Positions 8,716-17,916 are shown, counted from the stretch's first letter. The stretch: DNA of 64,000 bases from JAQUBU01 sp036677685 (GCA_036677685.1 JAVBWA010000019.1:62001-126000); one strand, 5' to 3'. A program made the numbers and translations. The notes: a model not told the origin generated them from the letters alone.

Positions 8716-9441
8716 ATGGCAACCTACATTAATCTGGGCAGCCGTGTTTTAATGCGCGGTGATGAAGGCAGTGATGTCAGGCTTTTGCAAAACCTGTTAA
8801 AGGTTCTACCCGAACCCATAGGTTCTAATATAAAGGAAAAAGGTGTTTTGGGAACTGAAACCGAAACTGCGGTAAAAAAATTTCAGCGCTATTTTAAGCT
8901 TACGGCAGATGGGATAGTCGAAGAAAATACCTACTTGTTTCTGGGAGTCCCGACCGGGAAGTATCTTCCGCCAAGCGGCAGTTTATTCGGGGAGCGCACC
9001 TTGAGCAAGGGCGACTACGGCTACGATGTATGGGTGCTGCAAAACCGTTTGGCCACCACCTCCAAGAATTTTGCCGAGGCCCTTGAGCAGCCCGCCAGCA
9101 AGTATTTTGATACAACGACCCAAGACGCGGTCAAGCTGTTCCAAAAGGATGTTCATCTTGAGGCCGATGGCATTGTCGGGCCCGAAACCTTTTACCAGCT
9201 TTACAACTATGCGGGGATGGGGGCGAGGGTTTTGCAGAGAGGCCGCTGGGATCGGAACCAGGGTTATGATGCTTACTGGCTGCAAAAAGATCTTAAAGAC
9301 TTGAATTATTACAGCGGCAAGCTCGATGCTATATTCGGTCCCCAAACCGAAGCAGCGGTAAAGAACCTGCAGGAAGACGCGGGTCTTAAAGTTGATGGAA
9401 TTGTAGGGGCCAAGACCTTTTTCCACCTGGCCCCGATCTAG
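8716..9441 (+). CDS. Protein with three peptidoglycan-binding (PG_binding_1) domains
   Basis: A 241-residue protein made of three repeats of the peptidoglycan-binding-1 fold, at about residues 10-75, 90-165 and 170-241. Each has the pattern LQ-x-L ... F-x-x-x-T-x-x-A-V-x-x-FQ ... L-x-x-DGIVG-x-x-T (for example FDTTTQDAVKLFQ, DGIVGPETFYQL, DGIVGAKTFFHL). There is no signal peptide and no catalytic domain, so it would bind wall material without cleaving it; action in the mother cell on spore cortex is one possibility, but that is inference. AGGAGGG lies 9 bases before the ATG. Its stop is only 9 bp from the stop of the convergent permease gene. Confidence 0.88.
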   Translation: MATYINLGSRVLMRGDEGSDVRLLQNLLKVLPEPIGSNIKEKGVLGTETETAVKKFQRYFKLTADGIVEENTYLFLGVPTGKYLPPSGSLFGERTLSKGDYGYDVWVLQNRLATTSKNFAEALEQPASKYFDTTTQDAVKLFQKDVHLEADGIVGPETFYQLYNYAGMGARVLQRGRWDRNQGYDAYWLQKDLKDLNYYSGKLDAIFGPQTEAAVKNLQEDAGLKVDGIVGAKTFFHLAPI

Positions 9442-9450
9442 AAGGACTAC

Positions 9451-10635
9451 CTAGTCTCTTCTTAATGCTTCGATGGGGTCCATTTTGGAGGCCTTGTTGG
9501 CCGGGTAGATGCCAAAGAACAAGCCTACCGCCATGGAAAATCCTACGGCTAAGACTACCGTCCATATTGAAACCAGAGGCGGCCACTTGGCCAGCTTGGC
9601 TACCAGCAGAGCTCCTCCGTAGCCGATGATTATGCCGATGAATCCTCCCAGAAGGCAGAGCACAATGGATTCTATGATAAACTGAATCAAAATGTCCTTA
9701 CGCCGGGCTCCCAGGGCCATCCTGATCCCGATTTCGCGGGTGCGCTCGGTCACTGACACCAGCATTATGTTCATTACCCCAATTCCGCCTACCAGCAGGG
9801 ATATACCCGCAATACAGCCGATAACCAGGGTCATAATCCCCGTAACCTTGTTGGCTGACTGCATCTCCTGTTCCATGCTGTAAGCATAGTAATGATTTGG
9901 GGCATTATGTCTTCTTTCCAGAATTTTTTTGCTCATGTTCATGGCAGTTTCTACTTCTTCCTTGCTGGTAGCACTGCCATTCAGTTCGTGGATTACTTTC
10001 CAGTCGGTAAGCCGGCACAGAAATGACCAGGGCATGTAGGCAATCTGCTGGGAATTAAAACCCAGCATGGAACTGTCGCTTTTAATAACTCCCACCACAA
10101 TAGCCGAATTACTGTTAATCATTACTCTTTTGCCCACCGGGTTGCCCGGTCCAAATAGCTTTATCGCAGTTTTTTCATCTAAAACTATAATCCTTCGTCC
10201 TACTGCAGCATCATCATCCCGTATGAACCTTCCCCAAGCCATTTCGAAGTTCCGAATTGAAGCGTAATCGGCAGTAGTTCCTATCACCTGCACAGATTTT
10301 TGTGATTTTGTGCCCCTTAAAGGCAACTGTTGATAGGTTAATGGAGCCAGGTATTTCACCTGGGGAACATTTTCTTTGATAACATTTATGTCGTTAAGCG
10401 TTAGATCATCAATACGAAAGCTTTCACCATCCCGGTAATTCACCCATAACCCAAACAGATTGGTACCAAATTTCTCCATTTCCTGCATCAGCATGGCCCG
10501 TCCGCCCTGTCCGATGCCCACTACGGCGATTACTGCGGCAATGCCTATGACAATTCCCAGCGTTGTAAGGAAAGACCTGAGTTTGTTGCTCTTTATGCTT
10601 TCAATGGCGACCAAGACTAATTCTCCTATATTCAT
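9451..10635 (-). CDS. MacB/FtsX-family ABC transporter permease
   Basis: A 394-residue membrane protein with the MacB/LolC architecture. It has one N-terminal membrane helix (about 20-45, LRSFLTTLGIVIGIAAVIAVVGIG), a large extracytoplasmic MacB_PCD domain (about 50-265), and three C-terminal helices ending in PANKASKMDPIEALRRD. The conserved ERTREIGIRMALGARRKDIL segment (about 295-315) contacts the ATPase. Its ATG overlaps the ATPase stop by 4 bp (ATGA). With the adaptor and ATPase genes it forms a three-gene MacAB-like unit; in Gram-positives these export peptides or drugs, substrate unknown here. Confidence 0.93.
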   Translation of the reverse strand: MNIGELVLVAIESIKSNKLRSFLTTLGIVIGIAAVIAVVGIGQGGRAMLMQEMEKFGTNLFGLWVNYRDGESFRIDDLTLNDINVIKENVPQVKYLAPLTYQQLPLRGTKSQKSVQVIGTTADYASIRNFEMAWGRFIRDDDAAVGRRIIVLDEKTAIKLFGPGNPVGKRVMINSNSAIVVGVIKSDSSMLGFNSQQIAYMPWSFLCRLTDWKVIHELNGSATSKEEVETAMNMSKKILERRHNAPNHYYAYSMEQEMQSANKVTGIMTLVIGCIAGISLLVGGIGVMNIMLVSVTERTREIGIRMALGARRKDILIQFIIESIVLCLLGGFIGIIIGYGGALLVAKLAKWPPLVSIWTVVLAVGFSMAVGLFFGIYPANKASKMDPIEALRRD

Positions 10636-11366
10636 GCTTCGGCCTCCATTTCACGCAATAATCGCAGTTCTTCACGTGCGTCAAGGGGCTGAGCAATATG
10701 CTCATCAGCCACCAGCACCCCATCGGCCATACGCAGTATGCGCTGGGAATGTTGGGCAATATTTAGTTCATGGGTCACCAAAACGATGGTTGTCCCCTGG
10801 CGGTTGAGTTCTTGAAATATACTCATTATTTCAATGCCGGTCTGGCTGTCCAGGGCTCCGGTAGGTTCATCGGCGAGGATAATGGCCGGCTGGTTGGAAA
10901 GGGCCCGGGCAATCGCCACCCGCTGGTTCTGTCCTCCCGAGAGCTCATTGGGGAAATGATGCAGCCGGTCTTCCAGTCCAAGCCGAGTCAAGCTTTCTAT
11001 CGCTCGTTTGCGGCGCTCTTCAAGTTTAACTCCGGCATAAAGCATCGACAACTCGACATTTTTTAAGGCGGTAAGCCGCGGCAGGAGATTAAAAGCCTGA
11101 AATACAAACCCGATTTTACGGTTCCGCATGCTGGCATATTCATTATCATTAAGATCAGATACATCCATGCCATCCAGTATGTAACTGCCCTCACTGGGGC
11201 GATCCAACAAACCCAGAAGGTTCATCATGGTAGATTTTCCCGAACCGGAAGCCCCGGTGATAGCCACAAACTCGCCCTTGGCAATCTCCAGCGAGATTCC
11301 CTTTAAAGCAGGCACCGTAAAGGTTCCGGTGGAATAGGTTTTACTTAGATTAGATATTTTGATCAT
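10632..11366 (-). CDS. MacB/LolD-type ABC transporter ATPase
   Basis: A 244-residue nucleotide-binding subunit that powers the adjacent permease. Walker A GASGSGKST is at about 38-46, the Q-loop is in FVFQAFNLLPRLTALKNVEL, the signature LSGGQNQRVAIARAL is near 141, Walker B and D-loop IILADEPTGALDS near 160, and the H-switch VLVTHE near 195. The signature has Q after LSGG plus N, which is a mild variant of LSGGQ-QR. The start overlaps the adaptor gene end by 17 bp and the end overlaps the permease start by 4 bp, so the three are coupled. Confidence 0.95.
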   Translation of the reverse strand: MIKISNLSKTYSTGTFTVPALKGISLEIAKGEFVAITGASGSGKSTMMNLLGLLDRPSEGSYILDGMDVSDLNDNEYASMRNRKIGFVFQAFNLLPRLTALKNVELSMLYAGVKLEERRKRAIESLTRLGLEDRLHHFPNELSGGQNQRVAIARALSNQPAIILADEPTGALDSQTGIEIMSIFQELNRQGTTIVLVTHELNIAQHSQRILRMADGVLVADEHIAQPLDAREELRLLREMEAEA

Positions 11367-12639
11367 TTGCTGCTCCTGCTGGCATGGCCATGACTTTTTG
11401 TCCCGGTTTCAAACTGGATGGCGGATTGATAACTACTTTGTCACCTGCTTTAAGACCGGATGTTACAATATCTTTTAATTCGTTGCCCATTCGGGTTTTA
11501 ACCTGTCGTTCCTTGGCCAAGCCATTTTGCACCAAAAAGACCGATTTCTTGCCGTCACGTTCCATAATAGCTTCAACCGGAATTGCCAGAACCTTGCTTT
11601 CTTTCTGTAAGCTAATCGTAAGGTCAACGGTATATCCGATTTTAAGATCCCCGGGTTTACCCTCAATCTGAATTGTAACCGGTACATTAACGGTTTCCCC
11701 ACTGTTGCTTTTCTGGATAATGGCTGCCGCCCCTACTCGCGATACCTTTCCGTGAAACTCCCGGCCCGGTAAAGCCAAACAACTTATTTTAACATCCTGT
11801 CCGATCTCCAGACTGCCTGCATCAATTTCGTTTACAGTTGCCGTAACTTCAAGAACATCCTCGTTCCCCAGTTCCATTACCGAGGTACCTTCCAGTACCC
11901 GGTTCCCTTCCTTGGCATTGACTTCGGTCACCACACCATCGAAAGCAGCTACAAAGGTAGCCAGTTCCATGCGTTCCTTGGCTTGATCCACTTCCTGCTG
12001 GGCCAATTCCACCTGGGCTTTCAGAGATGCTTTATCGCGGTTGCCGGCGTTTTGTTCCATTTTTACTTTAGCTTCATTATAAAGGGTTTTGGCTTTAGCC
12101 TCCTCAGCTAATGCTGACTCATGCTCCTCTATGTTTACCGCCCCTGCCTTATATAATTGGTCGATACGGTCAAGATGGTTTTTAGCCTTCTGGTACTGAG
12201 CTTCAGCCTCTTTGAAGTTCAGGTCATCACTTACTGCCTCCGCCTTGGCCAGATCAGCCTGTCTGGCAGCCAGGACAGCTAATGCATCCTTATATTTGCG
12301 CGCAAGTTCCAGACTATCCAGCCGGCCCAAAACATCACCTTTCTTAACCCGGTCACCGGCTTTAACCTTTAATTCCATCAAAGTACTGTCGACTGGGGTA
12401 AAGAAATCCTGCCGGGTAGCCGCTTCCAAACGGCCATTGCTTACCACCGTTCTTTCGATATCCTCCTTTTTCAAGTCCATGATCTGAACTGCTAAGGGTT
12501 GTTCGCCTCTGGTGGACAGAAATATCCCCAGGGCTATTAATACAATTATTGCTATTCCTGTTATCCATTTCTTCTTCTTCGACATGTTCTTGATTTTGGT
12601 TTTCCATTTTGCCCCCACTCCCTTAAACTCCAATTTCAC
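11350..12639 (-). CDS. MacA/HlyD-family adaptor (efflux RND periplasmic adaptor type)
   Basis: Membrane-fusion/adaptor subunit of the MacAB-like exporter. One N-terminal membrane helix (KKWITGIAIIVLIALGIFLS) is followed by a split lipoyl domain, an alpha-helical coiled coil rich in Ala, Glu and Lys at about 115-225, and a beta-barrel ending in AIPVEAIMERDGKKSVFLV and VVINPPSSLKPGQKV. I prefer the GTG at 12639, preceded by GGAGG at a normal distance, over an ATG 15 bases upstream that lies before that Shine-Dalgarno site. First gene of a leftward three-gene unit; a second exporter of similar parts occurs at 55.4-60 kb. Confidence 0.92.
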   Translation of the reverse strand: MKLEFKGVGAKWKTKIKNMSKKKKWITGIAIIVLIALGIFLSTRGEQPLAVQIMDLKKEDIERTVVSNGRLEAATRQDFFTPVDSTLMELKVKAGDRVKKGDVLGRLDSLELARKYKDALAVLAARQADLAKAEAVSDDLNFKEAEAQYQKAKNHLDRIDQLYKAGAVNIEEHESALAEEAKAKTLYNEAKVKMEQNAGNRDKASLKAQVELAQQEVDQAKERMELATFVAAFDGVVTEVNAKEGNRVLEGTSVMELGNEDVLEVTATVNEIDAGSLEIGQDVKISCLALPGREFHGKVSRVGAAAIIQKSNSGETVNVPVTIQIEGKPGDLKIGYTVDLTISLQKESKVLAIPVEAIMERDGKKSVFLVQNGLAKERQVKTRMGNELKDIVTSGLKAGDKVVINPPSSLKPGQKVMAMPAGAANDQNI

Positions 12640-12695
12640 AAGTCTAACCTCCATATGTAATATATATACGTTTCTTGGTCACATTGTTTTTCCCG

Positions 12696-12809
12696 GCAGT
12701 TTCAGCACGCTGCTGCAATGCGGCGGGGGATTAGAACCCGCCGCCTATTTTGGCAACAAGAACTCGACCGCTTAATGAAGCAGGAGACATATTCTCACCT
12801 CGTTATATA
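12696..12809 (+). repeat. Dispersed structured repeat, copy R2 (5' truncated)
   Basis: Begins in the right arm of the first hairpin (GCAGTTTCAGCACGCTGCTGCAATG). It keeps the inner hairpin GGCGGGGGATTAGAACCCGCC and the tail CTCACCTCGTTATATACC. It lies upstream of the adaptor gene, facing away from it. A second copy, R3, is only 136 bp away; together they fill most of the 500-bp gap. Confidence 0.85.
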
Positions 12810-12945
12810 CCAAAAGCTCTTATTCTTAGACATTTGACTGCATGGTTTTATTACAAATCCTGCATAATTTTTTAAGAATATTTTGAACATGAATAGGATT
12901 TGTGATAGACAAGCGGCTTTCTACCTCAAACTTTACTTCCTATCA

Positions 12946-13054
12946 CTTTCAACACACCGCTGCAACGCGGCGGGGGATTAGAACCGCCGCCTGTTTTGGT
13001 AAGAGGAACCCGACCCTTAAAGAAGCGGGGGACATTTTTCGCTTCATTTTATAC
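12946..13054 (+). repeat. Dispersed structured repeat, copy R3 (5' truncated)
   Basis: Contains TTTCAACACACCGCTGCAACGCGGCGGGGGATTAG in pieces matching the family, then CGCCGCCTGTTTTGG, GGAACCCGACC, GAAGCGGGGGACAT and a degenerate end TTCGCTTCATTTTATACC. Both R2 and R3 end in TATACCAAAA, so they may be a local duplication. Confidence 0.8.
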
Positions 13055-13135
13055 CAAAAAATGCTATATATTCTTTTCTTACGTTTATCACTATTTAAAC
13101 TTTCACCCTATATACACGTAAACTTGACTTTTGGT

Positions 13136-14137
13136 TCATGGAAGCTGATTAACGCTTATTTCGCCGCCCTGATGAATAATTGTCATCTTGTGGCGTCCTG
13201 AACCCAGTTTGGCTTGCGCCCGGACCGTTTCTTCCCCATCTTCTTCACTGGCATTAATAGTTATCTGGTTGCCATTGACATTGGCCTGGTATTCTACATT
13301 TGAAGATTCACCTTTCTCGAGCTTTACTTTTAACGGCTTCCCTTCAGGTGTAATCCAATTCAAATTACCCTTTACATTTAGAGCTTGAGGGGCCAGAGCA
13401 TATAATGCAAGATCGGACTTTGAAGCCAGAGTAATGTCCAATTCCCCATCTCCCTGAATAAGCCAATCACTGGCAACCTGACCCGCCATTATTTGCAGGG
13501 ATGCATCACGATGATCAATTTCCACCGCCAGTCGCTCCGGCAAAATCAAGGAATAATTTATATCATAGCAATTGTCTCCCATATCCGAACCCAAGTTTAG
13601 GTATAGTGTACTGCCGTTTTTACGGGTATTAAATTGCGTTTTCTCATACAGTAGTTGCTGCCCCTGGGCTTCAGATTGGGCTCGTATTTTAGCCCGGGTG
13701 CTGCATAGCAGAGAATCACCAGACCCGCTCCGAATTTTCAAGTGCGGGGCCTCATCAACTTCAATTACTACTTTTTTAACATCCTTATCCATAGCGATTT
13801 CCCGGTTGTTTTGTAAGTTATAATGCTCTGCAGTAATATTTTCCTGGATAAGGTCATTCAAACCCACTTTACTTGCAGCTTCCAGACCAAGGCCGGTCAT
13901 AACAATAACGAATATAATAAAAATGCTAAAAACATCATATCTGATTTTGCTTTCCTCATCCTTTTTCAGGTAGCTTTGCAGCAATACTTCAATCCCCAAA
14001 ATGATGAATATTACCGGCCACCATTTCATAATACCGCTGACCACCATACCCGGCTGGAATTGGGCATAGAGCAGTCCGACCCCGGTGCATAATAGAAGCA
14101 GACCCATGGAAAAGGTGCCTACCCGCCATTGTCTCAT
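13136..14137 (-). CDS. Membrane protein with LiaF/DUF5668-like N-terminus and adhesin-like C-terminus
   Basis: A 333-residue protein with about three membrane helices in residues 8-95 (GLLLLCTGVGLLYAQF; WWPVIFIILGIEVLLQSYL; FSIFIIFVIVMTGLGL). A beta-rich extracytoplasmic domain of ~220 residues follows, resembling the 'toastrack'/DUF4097-like putative adhesin domain. Such proteins often sit with ECF sigma or LiaRS-type stress systems and sense envelope damage. It is the last gene of an operon after the sigma factor, anti-sigma factor and another membrane protein, overlapping the latter by 4 bp. A role in envelope stress signalling is inferred from this context. Confidence 0.75.
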   Translation of the reverse strand: MRQWRVGTFSMGLLLLCTGVGLLYAQFQPGMVVSGIMKWWPVIFIILGIEVLLQSYLKKDEESKIRYDVFSIFIIFVIVMTGLGLEAASKVGLNDLIQENITAEHYNLQNNREIAMDKDVKKVVIEVDEAPHLKIRSGSGDSLLCSTRAKIRAQSEAQGQQLLYEKTQFNTRKNGSTLYLNLGSDMGDNCYDINYSLILPERLAVEIDHRDASLQIMAGQVASDWLIQGDGELDITLASKSDLALYALAPQALNVKGNLNWITPEGKPLKVKLEKGESSNVEYQANVNGNQITINASEEDGEETVRAQAKLGSGRHKMTIIHQGGEISVNQLP

Positions 14138-15063
14138 GATAATTCCTCCTTGTCTGCTTGCCTTTCTTCCTCAATGATTATCGGGGAAGGTTCTTCTCTT
14201 GCTTCCTCAACCGGCCTGGGAGGTTCTGCTTTATGGGCGGTCTCATTTACTATTGCTTCAACCAGCCTGACCGGCTGTCGGGCAGCTTCCTTTGGAGAAT
14301 CTTTTACTTTGTTGCCCATTAAGAGCATTATCCCGCCGCCAATCAGAATTAGGGCTACAAAGATAGTTTCAATGTAACTGCGCAACTCATTGTTTAAGAA
14401 ATTAGTCAAAGCCGGGCCGACAATGCGCTGGGCCAGGACCAGCATGCCCAGGGCAATTAAACCCCAGCCCAGCCAGGCTGGATGGGTTGAAAACCAATCG
14501 AAAAGGCTTGAAGAATCCAACTGCAATTCTTCCTCATCTTCCAGTAAATGATAGATGTCAAAAACGCTGTAAAACCAGACAACCGGTATTACAAAGCTTA
14601 ACAGGCTGAGATCCAGCCAACCGGACAGCAGCAGGATGAAGAAAAACCCGGCCATTAGCTGTGCACCCTGCTTAAGCAGACCCAAATACATATGTCCGGC
14701 ACCTGGGATAGCCGAAAAGGCCAAGGCAATCATTTTCCGGTCGCTGATAAAAAGCAAACCCTTGTCATCACTATTTAATTGTTGGTATTCCTCACCATCA
14801 ACCGCGGGATCTATATTGCGTCCAGCCAGACTCAGAGCTTCGGCCAGAGCAATAAACCACAATAAGGCTATAACAAAAAACAGCAAAGGGCCAATCATAT
14901 TACTGGTTTGATAACTTATATGCTCAACCGTCATGGCTCCTACACAGAGTCCCAGGAAAACCCCAAAAAAAACCAGTGCCCGTCTGGTCCAGCCCAGGTA
15001 AAGATGGCTGAGACCAGGAAGCGGAGATAAAATAAATACCAGGAACTTGCTTTTTTTCTTCAC
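14134..15063 (-). CDS. Polytopic membrane protein with two TM2-like repeats
   Basis: A 309-residue integral membrane protein with about six or seven helices. Two repeats carry a PG-x-x-H-x-YLG motif (PLPGLSHLYLGWTRR near 14 and IPGAGHMYLGLLKQG near 115), as in TM2/DUF-type membrane modules. The ~45-residue C-terminal tail is charged and Pro/Glu-rich, and probably cytoplasmic. It starts with GTG in a TAGTG overlap with the anti-sigma gene and ends in a 4-bp overlap with the next membrane gene. The function is unknown; its place in the ECF operon suggests it helps control or respond to that sigma factor. Confidence 0.75.
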   Translation of the reverse strand: MKKKSKFLVFILSPLPGLSHLYLGWTRRALVFFGVFLGLCVGAMTVEHISYQTSNMIGPLLFFVIALLWFIALAEALSLAGRNIDPAVDGEEYQQLNSDDKGLLFISDRKMIALAFSAIPGAGHMYLGLLKQGAQLMAGFFFILLLSGWLDLSLLSFVIPVVWFYSVFDIYHLLEDEEELQLDSSSLFDWFSTHPAWLGWGLIALGMLVLAQRIVGPALTNFLNNELRSYIETIFVALILIGGGIMLLMGNKVKDSPKEAARQPVRLVEAIVNETAHKAEPPRPVEEAREEPSPIIIEEERQADKEELS

Positions 15064-15542
15064 TACTTAACCTCCTTACGTTTATCTAATTCTATAGCGC
15101 CTAACCAACCTGCGGTCTTTTCCTGCAAGCGGGAAGGCCAGTTGAAAAGCATGGCTTCGTATTTGTTTTCAGCCTGCACCGCCGAATGCGAGGGTAAATT
15201 CCTCAGAGCGGTGTGGTTTAGAGCTTGAAAGGCCCCACCGCTGGTGAGCATAATCGTAATAGCTGCCGCAGCCGCATAGTAGGCTAAAAACCCCTTGCTT
15301 TGAAAACGGGCCGGATATTTTTCTTTCCGCCTGGCATCTGCCTCAATCAAAGCACAGGACCGGGCCGTAAAATCCGGAGGGATTACCGTCCTGGCCTGTT
15401 CCAGGGCGGTCTCGTCAATGCCTTTCAAAAATAGCTGCAAGCATGCATCACACTCCAGCAAGTGTTTTTCCATGACATTGTTCTTTTCTTCATCCGGGCC
15501 TTGCCCTAGAGCCCGCCATTCTTCGCTGCTGAAATGTTTCAT
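15063..15542 (-). CDS. Anti-sigma factor with ZAS-type zinc motif
   Basis: About 159 residues. The N-terminal cytoplasmic domain has H-x3-C-x2-C (KHLLECDACLQLF), the zinc-binding anti-sigma signature. One membrane helix follows at about 95-115 (FLAYYAAAAAITIMLTSGG), with a short outside tail. It would bind and hold the ECF sigma factor encoded just upstream. I chose the ATG at 15542 because GGAGGAGGG lies before it and it overlaps the sigma stop as ATGA; an in-frame ATG 18 bases upstream precedes that ribosome site. Confidence 0.87.
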   Translation of the reverse strand: MKHFSSEEWRALGQGPDEEKNNVMEKHLLECDACLQLFLKGIDETALEQARTVIPPDFTARSCALIEADARRKEKYPARFQSKGFLAYYAAAAAITIMLTSGGAFQALNHTALRNLPSHSAVQAENKYEAMLFNWPSRLQEKTAGWLGAIELDKRKEVK

Positions 15543-16096
15543 TCTGCTCCCTCCTCCCATCGTTTGCGCAGGATTCTTCGCGCCCGGTATAGTCGTGACT
15601 CCACGGTTTTCAAACTTATGCCTTCTTCACGGGCAATTTGCTGGTAAGGCTTGTTTTCAAAATGGTACTTAATCATAACCCGGCTGTATCGGGGGGGCAG
15701 GCTCTGGCAAAGGTCTTTTAAATGCGATTCCTTTTCCTGCTTGAGCAGCATTTGCTCGGGACTGATATCGGTCGCTGCCGAAAGCACCTGCCTATCCATA
15801 TCGCTTTCCATCAATTCGAACTGCCGGGCTCGCTTTCGTTTCCAATCTATAGCCTTGTTGGCGGCAACGCGCCCAATCCAGGCTTGCAGGTGGTCAATTG
15901 GCTGCTCTGAAAGCGAGCGGTAAAGCTGCAAAAATACTTCCTGGGCAATATCCTGGGCATCGTCCGGGTCGCTTACCAAACGCAGAATTATGGCAAAAAC
16001 ATAAGCCTTATAGCGGTTAATCAGTTCTTCAAACGCTTGCGGGTCCCGGGCCAGAAAATTCTCGATCCACTGTTCATCATGGCAAACCTTGACCAC
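15539..16096 (-). CDS. ECF RNA polymerase sigma factor
   Basis: A 185-residue ECF (group 4) sigma factor. Region 2 is at about 20-85 (FEELINRYKAYVFAIILRLV, then DPDDAQDIAQEVFLQLYRSL) and region 4 at about 125-180 (LPPRYSRVMIKYHFENKPYQ, then QIAREEGISLKTVESRLYRARR). First gene of a four-gene leftward operon with its anti-sigma factor and two membrane proteins. The start is a GTG that partly overlaps the strong AAGGAGG site; no better start is visible. Autoregulation is usual for such operons, but I could not assign a promoter. Confidence 0.93.
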   Translation of the reverse strand: MVKVCHDEQWIENFLARDPQAFEELINRYKAYVFAIILRLVSDPDDAQDIAQEVFLQLYRSLSEQPIDHLQAWIGRVAANKAIDWKRKRARQFELMESDMDRQVLSAATDISPEQMLLKQEKESHLKDLCQSLPPRYSRVMIKYHFENKPYQQIAREEGISLKTVESRLYRARRILRKRWEEGAE

Positions 16097-16157
16097 CTCC
16101 TTCCCCCTGTTAATAATAACGAATAAAATTGAAATAACCCTGCAATTCTATAATTTT

Positions 16158-16294
16158 TTAAGCATCGGAAGAAACTGCGGAACAATTTCAACACAGCGCT
16201 TCAACGAGGCGGGAGATTAGAACCCGCCGCCTGTTTTGTCAATAGGAACCCGACCATTTAATGAAGCGGGGGACATCTTTTCGCCTTGTTATAT
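16158..16294 (+). repeat. Dispersed structured repeat, copy R4 (full length)
   Basis: Good reference copy: TTAAGCATCGGAAGAAACTG, inner hairpin GGCGGGAGATTAGAACCCGCC, GGAACCCGACC, GAAGCGGGGGACAT, and end TCGCCTTGTTATATA. The outer stem AACGAGGCG/CGCCTTGTT keeps pairing through one G-T pair. Confidence 0.88.
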
Positions 16295-16316
16295 AGAATC
16301 AGGGTTTATTAATCTT

Positions 16317-16339
16317 CCCGGGGCTTGTCTGCCCCTGGG
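16317..16339. other. GC-rich hairpin downstream of glycosyltransferase gene
   Basis: CCCGGGGC-TTGTCT-GCCCCTGGG can fold, but neither strand has a T-run after it, so it is only a possible terminator or stabiliser for the leftward gene ending at 16372. Confidence 0.35.
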
Positions 16340-16371
16340 CCAAGTCCAATCTCAGCTGCTATCTCGAAAAA

Positions 16372-17916
16372 CTATTCACACCATTTTATTAGCATAGGAT
16401 CAGAATCAAGTATCGAATTATACTGGTTGAGGTTGCCGTAAACCCCGTCGGGGTCAAATCTCATATATCGTTCATACTTGCTTTTTCTGTCTTCCTCTCT
16501 TAACCAACCAAAATGTTTAACCCGGAGCTCGGAATTGGCATATGAAAGGTTCAATATATTTTCAGGCAGCCTGCCACAATGTTGGGCCGTTTCTCTCCAA
16601 CGATAGGGAAATCCCGGTAGGTAGCGTATTAAAAAGGGACGGTAAAAAAAGTGAGCCTGCCAGAACTGGTCTTCCCGGTAATGTTGTTCATCCCAAAAAT
16701 CATACAGTCTAAAACAATAAACATCAATTTCCGCCTGATTGATTAATTCCTTAATTTTCAATACTGCATCTTCTTCAAAGATTTCATCAGCATCCAAATT
16801 TAGAATCCAATCAGGGTTTGTTTTTATGGTTTCCTCCCACTGGCGACGGCGCAGCAGATATTCATTACCAAATATACTGTCTTTTAATTCAACTAATCTT
16901 AGAGGTATATCCTTTAAGGTTTCACGGCATAATTCTACAGTGTTGTCTGACGAGGCATCGTCTATAATGACTGCATTGTCAATATACTGACGGGCATGCT
17001 CCAAAATCTCTTTTAAAAAGCGATCTGCCTCGTTGCGTACAACCATCGAAAGTGTCAGGGTATTTTCTTTCTCTTTTCTGTGCCGAAAGTAGATTACCCT
17101 GTCTTCACTAACTTTCTTTTGGGAATTTGCTTTATAAATATTTACGCCGTTAAGATCGCTTTCACGGTAGATATGGAAAGCGGGAAAATGGGTATCCACA
17201 TAGAGTTTAAACCCCAGTACCGAAGCTCTGATACACAAATGCCGGTCCTCACCCCAATAATCCACGTTAGCAATCCGGGCAAACCGCACTCCTGCTGCAA
17301 TAGCCTTGCGGGAGATTAATGTACATGCTCCCAATCCCCCAACCTCATATAACCCAGGAATCATAAAAGTATTTACAACCTTCATCGCTTCATTTCTATA
17401 TATATCCGGTTGCAATACCGGGTCCACCCCGGGAACAAAGCTGTATTGCCCGGCCATCCATACTTGGGGCAGCCTGCCCGCTCCCACTGTCCACTCAGTC
17501 CAAAATATTTCAGAAACTATATCCACATTAGCTGCCAGTAATTGTTGAAGTGTGAATGGGTGTAAAACCAGATCTGAATCAACCAGAAAAACATGCGAGT
17601 ATCCTTGTTGAAATGCATAGTTAAGAATAAAATCCTTGTAGCTTGCCACTTTCCATATCAGGCCAGTATTCCACACATGGGTTTCATCTGTGCACTGATA
17701 TGAGATCACTGGCGGCTCCCCGGCCAGAAAAGTGTTTGAACCTAATATCTGGAAGGTTCTGAGTAATTCGGATGACTCATCTGCCTCATTGTTATCAAAG
17801 AAAATAAAATCGCAGCTTATTGAGCTACGATCAAGCTCAGCCAGGCTTTGCAAAAATTCTTTCAGAATTGCGGGCTTTTGCCGCACCGTACTGCCTATAA
17901 GAATATTGATAGTCAA
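16372..17916 (-). CDS. Two-domain glycosyltransferase
   Basis: A 514-residue protein with two GT-A-like domains. The N-terminal ~260 residues (INILIGSTVRQKPAILKEFL; then GYSHVFLVDSDLVLHP with a DSD metal motif; GGLGACTLISRKA) match the N-terminal domain of the protein at 45.9-47.0 kb. The C-terminal domain is a standard GT2 (SMVVRNEADRFLKEILEHA; VIIDDASSDNT; WILNLDADEIFEED with DADE). Starts with TTG after GGAGAG. The gene adjoins SPOCS spore-protein genes, so it may glycosylate spore-surface proteins; donor and acceptor are unknown. No signal peptide, so it is cytoplasmic or membrane-associated. Confidence 0.85.
   Translation of the reverse strand: MTINILIGSTVRQKPAILKEFLQSLAELDRSSISCDFIFFDNNEADESSELLRTFQILGSNTFLAGEPPVISYQCTDETHVWNTGLIWKVASYKDFILNYAFQQGYSHVFLVDSDLVLHPFTLQQLLAANVDIVSEIFWTEWTVGAGRLPQVWMAGQYSFVPGVDPVLQPDIYRNEAMKVVNTFMIPGLYEVGGLGACTLISRKAIAAGVRFARIANVDYWGEDRHLCIRASVLGFKLYVDTHFPAFHIYRESDLNGVNIYKANSQKKVSEDRVIYFRHRKEKENTLTLSMVVRNEADRFLKEILEHARQYIDNAVIIDDASSDNTVELCRETLKDIPLRLVELKDSIFGNEYLLRRRQWEETIKTNPDWILNLDADEIFEEDAVLKIKELINQAEIDVYCFRLYDFWDEQHYREDQFWQAHFFYRPFLIRYLPGFPYRWRETAQHCGRLPENILNLSYANSELRVKHFGWLREEDRKSKYERYMRFDPDGVYGNLNQYNSILDSDPMLIKWCE

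Noticed and set aside
8983..9426. 147-codon antisense frame in the peptidoglycan-binding gene
   Set aside because: The plus-strand protein shows three clear PG_binding_1 repeats and a strong ribosome site; the antisense frame is a shadow.
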